Shown here: piece after piece, positions 1-6,183 of the stretch
How the letters are laid out: every line of letters starts with the position of its first letter
How positions within the stretch are numbered: the stretch's first letter is position 1
From: Eubacterium sp.
GTDB taxonomy: Bacteria > Bacillota > Clostridia > Lachnospirales > Lachnospiraceae
Direction: 5' to 3'
Assembly (NCBI GenBank): GCA_017445525.1
Contig: JAFSTZ010000221.1
Location: 1 to 10,825, forward strand
Length of the DNA stretch: 10,825 bases
Program-made: the position numbers and the translations under genes
The notes under the pieces: generated by a model
Seen by the model: the letters and a program-made list of their open reading frames with translations, nothing else
What the model was told of the DNA's origin: nothing
Databases searched by the model: none

Positions 1-897
1 CAGTATGGGTTCAGTCTCATGTATGGCGTTGTAGAACCAGAGGCCAGCCTCGGCAAACTCGCCCATGTCATAGAAATATCTCCCCAGCTCAAAACACATC
101 TCCGATGCGCCGTCAGCCAGAAGATCCTTGTACGACATCATAAGCAAAGTATGCGCGTCCTTCCTGAGTCTCGCAGCGCGGCATACTACGCACGCAGCTT
201 CCCTGATCTCATCGAGACTTCTCAGCGGATCCGTAGCTGAAGCTCTGAAAAGTGGCTCGGCATCCAAAAAATCCTGATCGCTACCCGAGATAAACAGCTC
301 CATGGCATACATATGATGCAGATGTTTTGAAAGCCTGACCCCCTTTTTATGCTGGTCGAGGAAGATATGGAAGTCTCTGCCGCTATGTGCTCCTTCAGGC
401 TTATGTGTGATGACGATATCAGAATCAAATACCAGCGGATCAAGCCTCATCTGTTCATGGACCGGCTCTATCCAGGTAAATGTCCTGAGTCTTTTGAACA
501 ACTTCGGTCTCAGCTCCTCATCATAATTATATGCCGTACCTTGCTCAAGCTGATTGCCGTATATAAATTGTACGATCTCTATGTCAGTAATTAAGTTACG
601 TTTTAATACATCAAACTTTGCCCAATTTTCAGCATCTAACACCTCGTCAGCATCCGCAGAATATATATAATCTTTGGTCGCTTTTGAGAATGCAAAGTTC
701 CTTGCAGCAGAAAAATCATCAATCCAGTCAAAGTCATAGACCTGATCGGTGTACCTCGCGGCAATCTCCTTGGTCTTGTCGGTCGAACCGGTGTCAACTA
801 TGATGATCTCATCCATCAGACCGTGGAGAGAGTCGAGGCATCTCGCCAAAACCTTCTCTTCATTCTTAACTATCATGCAAAGACTGATCTCTACCAT
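1..897 (-). CDS. Family 2 glycosyltransferase with probable C-terminal TPR-like region (partial)
   Basis: The 299 codons visible from the ATG at 897 run off the left edge of the window, so the C-terminus is missing. The protein opens with a GT2 (GT-A fold) N-terminus: ISLCMIVKNEE (residues 4-14), DEIIIVDTGSTDKT (29-42) and DFSAARNFAF (61-70). These lead into SADADE (80-85), whose Asp-Ala-Asp is the expected DxD metal/nucleotide-sugar site. From about residue 210 it becomes helical and Ala/Leu-rich. A stretch near 266-293 (FELGRYFYDMGEFAEA) looks like a tetratricopeptide unit, as in Firmicutes GT2-TPR proteins. No signal peptide or membrane segment is seen, so it is probably cytoplasmic, using a nucleotide-sugar donor. 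The acceptor cannot be told. An AGGAAAGGG ribosome binding site (913-905) lies 7 nt before the start. It lies 114 bp downstream of recJ on the same strand. The fold is well supported; the substrate is unknown. Confidence 0.88.
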   Translation of the reverse strand, partial: MVEISLCMIVKNEEKVLARCLDSLHGLMDEIIIVDTGSTDKTKEIAARYTDQVYDFDWIDDFSAARNFAFSKATKDYIYSADADEVLDAENWAKFDVLKRNLITDIEIVQFIYGNQLEQGTAYNYDEELRPKLFKRLRTFTWIEPVHEQMRLDPLVFDSDIVITHKPEGAHSGRDFHIFLDQHKKGVRLSKHLHHMYAMELFISGSDQDFLDAEPLFRASATDPLRSLDEIREAACVVCRAARLRKDAHTLLMMSYKDLLADGASEMCFELGRYFYDMGEFAEAGLWFYNAIHETEPIL

Positions 898-945
898 TTT
901 TTATCCCTTTCCTGTCAATAATAATCTTGAGTATCTACACAATGA

Positions 946-984
946 TACTATCTATATATAACAATTATTACTATCTATATATAA
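946..984. repeat. Two 16-bp direct repeats with 23-bp period
   Basis: TACTATCTATATATAA occurs at 946-961 and again, identically, at 969-984, separated by 7 bp. The 23-bp period is about two helical turns, so both copies would face the same side of the DNA. They lie 49-87 bp upstream of the glycosyltransferase start on the minus strand. They may be tandem binding sites for a regulator or simply a low-complexity duplication. The copies are seen directly; any function is a guess. Confidence 0.6.
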
Positions 985-1011
985 TAGGAAGAAACTCACT
1001 TCCTCTATATA
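976..1011 (-). terminator. Possible weak hairpin after recJ
   Basis: Immediately after the recJ stop the minus strand can form AGGAAG / CTTCCT (6 bp, 7-nt loop). The stem can extend through a small internal loop by pairing flanking TATATA tracts. It is AT-rich and is not followed by a clean T-run, so it is at best a weak or leaky terminator. Its left flank overlaps the second copy of the 16-bp direct repeat. Confidence 0.3.
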
Positions 1012-2910
1012 TCATCTGTAGTCCTCCACCATCAGCTGGATGCTTCGCCTGTCATTCCATACGTTTATCTCAGGTCTGTAGGCTAGTGCGAGTCTGATCC
1101 CGGACTCTCCTCTGCGGATCCTGTCAAGCTCACCTGAACCATAGGCACTCTCAATATACTCATCAAACCTTCCCGCACCCGAAAAGTTCATCGCATCTAA
1201 GGAGCATCCCTTGCCATCACTTACGGTCAGTTTCAGATGCTGTCCCTCATTTCCAAGGTATCTGACATTCTTCACCATCAGATCTTTCTCCGCAAAAAGC
1301 GGTCTGGGGTTTGCTACTCCAAACGGCGCCATCCCCTCCAACTCGTCGATCAACCCTTCAGTTACATACGATATCGGAGTAGCTACATCTATATTTATCT
1401 TTAGTATGAAATCCTTTTCCGTAAATTCACTGTCGTCGTTTACCCGTTTTGTCAGCTCTTCCAGATTCTCTTTCGGTATGGTGAGTCCGGCAGCCAACTC
1501 ATGTCCTCCGAACGCTACCGTCAGATCCTTACAATTTATCAAGCCGTTGAACATATGATAGCCCCTGATAGAGCGTCCGGATCCCTTGATCCTCTCCTCA
1601 CCGTCATCCTCGGGAGCAGCGTCAGTAAACGCAATTACAGGATGATTAAATCTTTCTTTGATTTTTCCGGCAACTAATCCGACTATCGACTCATGTACTC
1701 CCGGAACATATAAAACGAGTATATCATCACAGTCTCCGTCATCGATTCCCGGAAAGCGATTTTCGATCATATCCACGGCCTGCTCAGTGGCTCTGTCCGT
1801 CATCTCCTGTCTTTCAGCATTTAACGCGGCCAGCCTGCCGGCTCTCTCATCCGCCTCGGCCTCATCCTCACACTGCAGCAGAGCAAATGCTTCTTTGACC
1901 GAGGCTATCCTTCCGGAAGCGTTCAGCGTGGGTCCGATACGGAAGCCGACATCTGAAGCCTTCAGTTTTCTATCCTCAAGTCTGAGTGCTTTGAGCAGCG
2001 CCCTCAGACCAACATGCTTTGTGTTCTCAAGCTGAAGCAGGCCCTGCCGCACCAGTATCCTGTTCTCATCCACGAGTTCCATCACATCGGCGACAGTTGC
2101 TATGGCAGCATACTCGAGATAATCACACTCTGCATGTGGCGGAAGATCTACCGATTCGTATGCGATGTCATCTGTCTCTGTGCCTCCGATCGCACTTTTG
2201 TTGCCATCGCCGTGTGACAGCATCTCAAATAACGCCCCGATCAGCTTGTAGGCCACTCCCGCGCCACACAGGCCGATAAATGGATAGGTCTCACCTTCCT
2301 GCTTGGGATCTACGATCACATCTGCCGGAGGAAGCACTTCCTGAGGTTCATGATGATCGGTCACGATGACCTGCAGACCGCTTTCCTTTGCATATGTCAC
2401 GGCATCCACAGCGGCGATACCGTTGTCACAGGTGATGATGATCCCTGCGCCCGACGCATGCGCATCATCGACTATACGGCGATTCATACCGTATCCCTCG
2501 GCTACGCGATCAGGCGTAAATATCTCTGTCTCAAATCCGATCCTCTCCAGACCAAGCTTCAGTATCATGGCAGAGCAGATACCGTCACAGTCGTAATCAG
2601 AGGCTATGGCAACGACAGGCCGGCCTCCGTCATGTGTCTGTGCATCGGTCGACGTATCATCCGGACTCGCAGCGCCACTATTTCTATACGAGATCAGCAG
2701 CTCTACAGCCTCTCTCATCCCCTTCATCACAAACGGATCATACAGATCCGAGAGCGATGCCGTCAGGTACTTCCTCATGGCCTCAACTGAGGTGATCCCA
2801 CGGTTGCACATGCATCTGACAGTGACCGGTGACACGCCCAACTCTCTCGCTATGGACCTGTAGTCGCCCTCATCAGGCGGATCTTGCTTGAGCATCCACT
2901 CGGTTTTCAC
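1012..2910 (-). CDS. recJ: Single-stranded-DNA-specific 5'-3' exonuclease RecJ
   Basis: RecJ digests single-stranded DNA 5' to 3' in recombinational and mismatch repair, using a Mn2+/Mg2+ DHH phosphoesterase core. The 632-residue protein shows the motifs in order: SDYDCDG (104-110, motif I), TCDNG (160-164), TDHH (184-187, the DHH signature), ATVADVMEL (271-279) and GPTLNASGR (326-334). The DHHA1 domain follows with GLVAGKIKERF (411-421), GSGRS (443-447) and FGGHELAAGL (467-476), and an OB-like C-terminal region completes it. It is somewhat longer than the roughly 560-580 residues usual for RecJ. The extra length includes a hydrophilic linker at about 77-97 and another insert at about 233-260. 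The start is GTG at 2910, chosen because AAGGAG lies 8 nt upstream and the N-terminal segment matches clostridial RecJ in style. It is divergent from glmM with its own promoter (3027-3055). Identification is secure. Confidence 0.96.
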   Translation of the reverse strand: MKTEWMLKQDPPDEGDYRSIARELGVSPVTVRCMCNRGITSVEAMRKYLTASLSDLYDPFVMKGMREAVELLISYRNSGAASPDDTSTDAQTHDGGRPVVAIASDYDCDGICSAMILKLGLERIGFETEIFTPDRVAEGYGMNRRIVDDAHASGAGIIITCDNGIAAVDAVTYAKESGLQVIVTDHHEPQEVLPPADVIVDPKQEGETYPFIGLCGAGVAYKLIGALFEMLSHGDGNKSAIGGTETDDIAYESVDLPPHAECDYLEYAAIATVADVMELVDENRILVRQGLLQLENTKHVGLRALLKALRLEDRKLKASDVGFRIGPTLNASGRIASVKEAFALLQCEDEAEADERAGRLAALNAERQEMTDRATEQAVDMIENRFPGIDDGDCDDILVLYVPGVHESIVGLVAGKIKERFNHPVIAFTDAAPEDDGEERIKGSGRSIRGYHMFNGLINCKDLTVAFGGHELAAGLTIPKENLEELTKRVNDDSEFTEKDFILKINIDVATPISYVTEGLIDELEGMAPFGVANPRPLFAEKDLMVKNVRYLGNEGQHLKLTVSDGKGCSLDAMNFSGAGRFDEYIESAYGSGELDRIRRGESGIRLALAYRPEINVWNDRRSIQLMVEDYR

Positions 2911-2918
2911 GGTTTTAT

Positions 2919-2924
2919 CTCCTT
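2919..2924 (-). promoter_or_regulatory. recJ ribosome binding site (supports GTG start)
   Basis: AAGGAG on the minus strand lies 8 nt upstream of the GTG at 2910-2908. This decides for the GTG rather than the in-frame ATG five codons downstream, which has no comparable site. Confidence 0.8.
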
Positions 2925-2951
2925 ATACTACCATCCGCCGTTCCGCGATCT

Positions 2952-2980
2952 GCTGAAATCCATGATTTCGGCGACCCGAA
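2952..2980 (-). promoter_or_regulatory. Competing hairpins in the recJ 5' leader
   Basis: In the recJ leader, TTCGG-GTCG-CCGAA (2980-2967) forms a 5-bp, 4-nt-loop hairpin. The CCGAA half can instead join a second hairpin, GAAATC-ATG-GATTTC (2969-2955), extendable past one mismatch to 2972-2952. The two structures share bases and cannot form together. This resembles a switch or attenuator arrangement, but there is no terminator-type T-run and no known riboswitch consensus was recognised. It may also be an unrelated small palindrome. Confidence 0.35.
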
Positions 2981-3026
2981 GGCAATCAGTAACTTTAACC
3001 ACACCATATAACCCAATAACTTATAA

Positions 3027-3055
3027 ATCATACCACATCTTGGGTGTTTTGTAAA
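3027..3055 (-). promoter_or_regulatory. Predicted sigma-A-type promoter of recJ
   Basis: On the minus strand, TTTACA (3055-3050) and TATGAT (3032-3027) are separated by 17 bp. Each matches the housekeeping consensus at five of six positions. Transcription would start near 3020, giving a leader of about 110 nt before the GTG. The -35 box stops 7 bp from the left end of the folded element at 3063. Confidence 0.72.
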
Positions 3056-3062
3056 GCATTTA

Positions 3063-3251
3063 TTACTATTCACGACTGTCACTGCATAGCTCGAAAATCC
3101 CGCATGTCGCTTCGCTCCATGCTCTACCGTCCCTTCGGGACTGATTTTCTCATTTTGTGCAGTGACAGCCTTCAGCCTGAATCAAGCACACAGAGCCTTA
3201 CGGATGCAAGCATCCGACGCCCTTTGTGCTTGATTCAGCCGTGAATAGTAA
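3063..3251. repeat. 189-bp cloverleaf-forming palindromic element with 12-bp terminal inverted repeats
   Basis: The ends TTACTATTCACG (3063-3074) and CGTGAATAGTAA (3240-3251) are perfect inverted repeats. Inside are two arms. Arm A (3076-3168) has an 11-bp perfect stem, CTGTCACTGCA / TGCAGTGACAG. It continues through a 7-bp stem, GAAAATC / GATTTTC (3093-3099 with 3143-3149), to two small hairpins: GCATG / CATGC (3102-3122) and GTCCC-TTC-GGGAC (3129-3141). Arm B (3177-3238) has a 14-bp perfect stem, CTGAATCAAGCACA / TGTGCTTGATTCAG, capped by CGGATG-CAAG-CATCCG (3201-3216). An 8-nt linker (3169-3176) joins the arms. By hand count about 67 base pairs involve roughly 70% of the element. No transposase and no obvious target-site duplication is seen. 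The likeliest reading is a MITE- or REP-like mobile palindrome. A structured RNA or a regulatory DNA structure are alternatives. No known family was recognised. Confidence 0.85.
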
Positions 3252-3259
3252 CTTTTCAC

Positions 3260-3288
3260 TTGATTTTTGCCATTCTATAATGTATAAT
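3260..3288 (+). promoter_or_regulatory. Predicted sigma-A-type promoter of glmM
   Basis: TTGATT (3260-3265) and a perfect TATAAT (3283-3288) are separated by 17 bp. A second TATAAT at 3276-3281 would leave only 10 bp and is less likely. Transcription would start near 3295, about 30 nt before the glmM ATG. The -35 begins 8 bp after the right end of the folded element. Confidence 0.78.
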
Positions 3289-3324
3289 ATGGCGGAGTGA
3301 CTTTTTCATAGAAAGGAAACAGCG

Positions 3325-4704
3325 ATGAAATACTTTGGAACAGACGGCTTTCGCGGAGAAGCTGGTGTCACACTCACCGTGGAGCACGCCTACAGGGTTG
3401 GGAGGTATATCGGTTCCATCTACGCCAGAGAGGGGCACCGTCCCCGCATAGTGATAGGAAAGGACACACGCATATCGGGATACATGCTTGAAAATGCCCT
3501 TGTATCCGGGCTCACGGCAAGCGGCAGCGACGCTTACGAGATGTATGTTACCACGACGCCGAGTATTTCCTATATGGTCAGACGGAAAGGCTTCGACTGT
3601 GGCATCATGATATCTGCCAGCCACAATCCCTATTTTGACAACGGAATCAAGCTAATCGACGGCGCAGGTTTCAAGCTTTCAGCCGATATCGAGGAGCAGA
3701 TAGAAAAATATATCGACGGCGAGCTGCCCGATCCGCCGTTTGCAGTCAGAGACGCCATCGGAAAGTGTTACGACTACTCCAGAGGCAAGGATACCTACAC
3801 TGATTACCTCGAGGCGATCGTCAGAGAGTCCTGCGAGGAGGCAGGGCGGGATGTGAAAACTCCTTTTGCCGGCAAGACCGTGGCACTCGATCTCGCAAAC
3901 GGATCTGCATACAAGCTTGCAGTTCAGGTCTTCGAGGATCTCGGAGCTCTGGTCATCCCGAGGAATCGTGAGCCGATGGGTACAAACATAAACAGAAACT
4001 GCGGTTCAACACATATCGACATGCTGCAGCAGCTGGTTTACGATACGGGAGCAGATGTGGGATTTGCCTACGACGGAGACGCTGACAGATGTCTCGCAGT
4101 CGATGATGAAGGCAACGTGATCGACGGTGATCACATCCTCTATCTCTGTGCTGGATACCTGAAGAAACACGGCAAGCTCAAGGATGAAACGGTAGTCACC
4201 ACAGTGATGAGCAATATCGGTCTATACAAGGCCTTTGACGATATGGACATCCGCTATGAGCGTACTCCGGTCGGAGATAAATATGTCAGTGAGAATATGG
4301 AGAAAAATGGTTACTCCATCGGCGGTGAACAGTCCGGACATATCATTTTTAAGGAACACGCTGTAACGGGTGACGGGATACTCACCTCCCTGATGATCAT
4401 GCTTGCCTGGCTCGATGCCGAAAGACCTCTCTCGGAGATGACCAGCGGACTGACCATCTATCCGCAGCTTTTGAAAAATGTCAAGGTGGCCAATAAGGAA
4501 GCAGCGATGTCCGACCCCGATGTCATACTCATCGCAGATGAAGTCAGTGACGAGCTCGGAGCTTCCGGAAGACTTCTCCTCAGAGAGAGCGGCACGGAGC
4601 CTCTGATCAGGGTCATGGTCGAAGCGGAGACCGAGGAGATGTGCAGTGTAAATGTAGAGAGAGTCATCGATGTTCTGAAGAAGAAAGGACACGTTGTAGA
4701 GTGA
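3325..4704 (+). CDS. glmM: Phosphoglucosamine mutase GlmM
   Basis: GlmM converts glucosamine-6-phosphate to glucosamine-1-phosphate, the step before GlmU in UDP-GlcNAc and peptidoglycan synthesis. It is cytosolic. The 459-residue protein has normal family length (about 445-450) and the four-domain alpha-D-phosphohexomutase layout. It opens with KYFGTDGFRG (2-11). Next come the catalytic phosphoserine loop ISASHNP (96-102; Ser99 is the phosphorylated residue) and the Mg-binding DGDADR (250-255). The sugar-binding GGEQSGH (333-339) and the phosphate-binding RESGTEP (420-426) complete the set. NCGSTH (225-230) and TPVGDKYV (314-321) are typical of GlmM rather than of phosphoglucomutase or phosphomannomutase. 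The ATG at 3325 has AAAGGA 7 nt upstream. It is divergent from recJ and lies 97 bp before tig, which appears to have its own -10 box. All catalytic motifs are intact. Confidence 0.96.
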   Translation: MKYFGTDGFRGEAGVTLTVEHAYRVGRYIGSIYAREGHRPRIVIGKDTRISGYMLENALVSGLTASGSDAYEMYVTTTPSISYMVRRKGFDCGIMISASHNPYFDNGIKLIDGAGFKLSADIEEQIEKYIDGELPDPPFAVRDAIGKCYDYSRGKDTYTDYLEAIVRESCEEAGRDVKTPFAGKTVALDLANGSAYKLAVQVFEDLGALVIPRNREPMGTNINRNCGSTHIDMLQQLVYDTGADVGFAYDGDADRCLAVDDEGNVIDGDHILYLCAGYLKKHGKLKDETVVTTVMSNIGLYKAFDDMDIRYERTPVGDKYVSENMEKNGYSIGGEQSGHIIFKEHAVTGDGILTSLMIMLAWLDAERPLSEMTSGLTIYPQLLKNVKVANKEAAMSDPDVILIADEVSDELGASGRLLLRESGTEPLIRVMVEAETEEMCSVNVERVIDVLKKKGHVVE

Positions 4705-4753
4705 TTTTTTCTTGGTTAGGAAATATTTTACCATAGTATTTTTATAAAGAGTA

Positions 4754-4759
4754 TATAAT
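4754..4759 (+). promoter_or_regulatory. Probable -10 box upstream of tig
   Basis: A perfect TATAAT lies 42 bp before the tig start, in an AT-rich gap. No good -35 sits at 17 bp: the hexamer there is CCATAG, and TTTACC at 4727-4732 leaves 21 bp. The promoter is therefore tentative. No CIRCE palindrome or CtsR-type GGTCAAA repeats were found in the 4705-4801 gap. Confidence 0.5.
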
Positions 4760-4801
4760 ACTTGTATAGAAAACAACAATCAAAAATAAAGGAGAAATAA
4801 A

Positions 4802-6127
4802 ATGAGCTACACAGTAGAAAAGGTCGACGGAAACAAGGCAGTATTTACCATCACGGTCGACAGCGACAAGTTTAACGAGGCCAGAGAGACTGCTTTCAAG
4901 AAAAACAAGAACAAGATCAGCATCCCGGGCTTCCGCAAGGGCAAGGTTCCCCGCAAGATGATCGAGAAGATGTACGGCAAAGAGGTATTTGACGACGATG
5001 CGATCAATATCGCAGCTCCGCCGGCTTATCAGGAGGTTATGGATGACACCGATATCGAGATCATCTCCTCACCTGATTACGAGATGGTCGATGTAAACGA
5101 TGATGATACATTTACCTTTACCGCTACCGTTGCTATCAAGCCGGATGTGAAGCTCGGCGAGTACAAAGGCATAGAGGTTGAGAAAAGAACCGTTGAGGTT
5201 ACCGACGAGGATGTCGATGCGGAGCTTAACCGCGTGAGAGAGCAGAACAGCCGCATGGTTGACGTGACCGACCGCGCAGTAAAGGCTGACGATATCGTAA
5301 AGATCGACTTTGACGGATATGTGGATGAAAAGCAGTTTGATGGTGGAAAGGGTGAAGACTACTCTCTCACCATCGGAAGCCACAGCTTCATAGACAATTT
5401 CGAGGATCAGCTGATCGGACATGAGATAGGTGAAGATGTCGATGTAAACGTCACATTCCCCGATGAGTATCACGAGCCGAGTCTGGCTGGCAAGCCCGCA
5501 CTCTTCAAGGTTAAGATCAAGGGCATTCAGGAGAAAGAGATGCCGGAGGCAGATGATGACTTCGCCGAAGAGGTATCAGAGTTCGATACACTTGATGAGT
5601 ACAAGGCAGATATACGTAAAAATATCACGGAGCGTCGTGAAAAAGAAGCAGCAGATGCCAAAGAGGCCGAAGCTGTTGCAAAGCTTGCCGATGATGCCGA
5701 GATGGAGATCGCAGATCAGGCTATCGATGATCAGGTAAGCCAAATGATGCAGGAGTTTGCATACCGCCTGCAATTCCAGGGCATGGATCCGAACAGATAT
5801 ATGGAGATGACAGGTATGACTCCGCAGGGTCTGAAGGCTCAGATGCAGCCGGAAGCAGAGAGAAGACTGAAGACCAGATTTGCTCTCGAGGCTGTTGCAG
5901 AGGCAGAGAACATCACAGCCGAGCAGTCAGATATCGATGAAGAGATCGCTGAGATGGCCAAGATGTACAACGCCGATGTGGAGAAATACAAAGAGGATAT
6001 GAAGGACAGCGAGATGGAGACCATCAAAAAAGATATCGTCGTGAAAAAGGCTGCAAAGTTCGTTGTTGACCAGGCCAAGGAAGTAGAGAAGAAAAAGGAA
6101 GACAAAAAGGAAGACAAAGAAGACTAA
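4802..6127 (+). CDS. tig: Trigger factor, ribosome-associated chaperone and prolyl isomerase
   Basis: Trigger factor docks at the ribosomal exit tunnel and shields nascent chains; it also has peptidyl-prolyl isomerase activity. The 441-residue protein has the full three-domain plan. The N-terminal ribosome-binding domain carries the signature GFRKGKVP (43-50). The FKBP-like PPIase domain spans about 163-245 (KIDFDGYVD, YSLTIGSHSFIDNFE, VTFPDEYHEPSLAGK). A long helical, very acidic C-terminal chaperone domain follows. The tail ends in a repeated Lys/Glu/Asp sequence (KKEDKKEDKED) encoded by a 12-bp tandem repeat. Length is close to the usual 430 or so. GGAG lies 7 nt before the ATG. It heads the tig-clpP-clpX-lon order common in Clostridia; 56 bp separate it from clpP. 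Confidence 0.97.
   Translation: MSYTVEKVDGNKAVFTITVDSDKFNEARETAFKKNKNKISIPGFRKGKVPRKMIEKMYGKEVFDDDAINIAAPPAYQEVMDDTDIEIISSPDYEMVDVNDDDTFTFTATVAIKPDVKLGEYKGIEVEKRTVEVTDEDVDAELNRVREQNSRMVDVTDRAVKADDIVKIDFDGYVDEKQFDGGKGEDYSLTIGSHSFIDNFEDQLIGHEIGEDVDVNVTFPDEYHEPSLAGKPALFKVKIKGIQEKEMPEADDDFAEEVSEFDTLDEYKADIRKNITERREKEAADAKEAEAVAKLADDAEMEIADQAIDDQVSQMMQEFAYRLQFQGMDPNRYMEMTGMTPQGLKAQMQPEAERRLKTRFALEAVAEAENITAEQSDIDEEIAEMAKMYNADVEKYKEDMKDSEMETIKKDIVVKKAAKFVVDQAKEVEKKKEDKKEDKED
6092..6124 (+). repeat. 12-bp tandem repeat in the 3' end of tig
   Basis: Two exact copies of AAAAAGGAAGAC (6092-6103, 6104-6115) are followed by a shortened copy, AAAGAAGAC (6116-6124). They encode the KKED-KKED-KED tail of trigger factor. 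Because the unit is a multiple of three, gain or loss of a copy keeps the frame, so tail length could vary between strains. Confidence 0.75.
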
Positions 6128-6172
6128 TTATAGTATAACAACTGTTGTGTACAAAAAACACTGCATCTGAAA

Positions 6173-6176
6173 GGAG
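6173..6176 (+). promoter_or_regulatory. clpP ribosome binding site (decides the start)
   Basis: GGAG within AAAGGAG sits 7 nt before the ATG at 6184. An in-frame ATG at 6145 would add 13 residues, but it lacks a site and would precede the conserved ClpP start [10 protein letters not shown]. The 6184 start is therefore chosen. Confidence 0.85.
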
Positions 6177-6183
6177 ATTCATT

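Larger units (their letters stand above)
898..1011. other. AT-rich recJ-glycosyltransferase spacer
   Basis: This 114-bp gap separates the recJ stop from the glycosyltransferase start; both genes are on the minus strand. It is strongly AT-rich and contains a 16-bp direct repeat and a weak hairpin, listed separately. No confident -35/-10 pair for the glycosyltransferase was found. Several TATATA-like tracts on the minus strand could serve as -10 boxes, but none has a good -35 at 16-18 bp. The glycosyltransferase may be read through from recJ or start from a weak promoter here. Confidence 0.5.

Noticed and set aside
913..918. Perfect TTGACA on the minus strand just before the glycosyltransferase
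   Set aside because: It is only about 15-20 nt upstream of the ATG and adjoins the ribosome binding site; its -10 would fall inside the gene, so it cannot drive it.
3044..3244. 66-codon open frame across the folded element
   Set aside because: It coincides with the palindromic element, has no ribosome binding site, and its content is explained by the inverted repeats. It shows no recognisable protein features.
3051..3260. Target-site duplication flanking the folded element
   Set aside because: The bases just outside the terminal repeats (GCATTTA on the left, CTTTTCAC on the right) show no matching direct repeat, so insertion is not proven from this copy.
3256..3624. 122-codon minus-strand frame opposite the start of glmM
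   Set aside because: It is a shadow of the strongly supported glmM frame, without family motifs or a convincing ribosome binding site.
4702..4712. T-run right after the glmM stop as a rho-independent terminator
   Set aside because: The only preceding stem is a 3-bp CAC/GTG with an 8-nt loop, too weak for a terminator.
6128..6183. Promoter or operator between tig and clpP (TATAAC, CAACTGTTG)
   Set aside because: TATAAC has no suitable -35, and the 9-bp palindrome is short and matches no operator I know.
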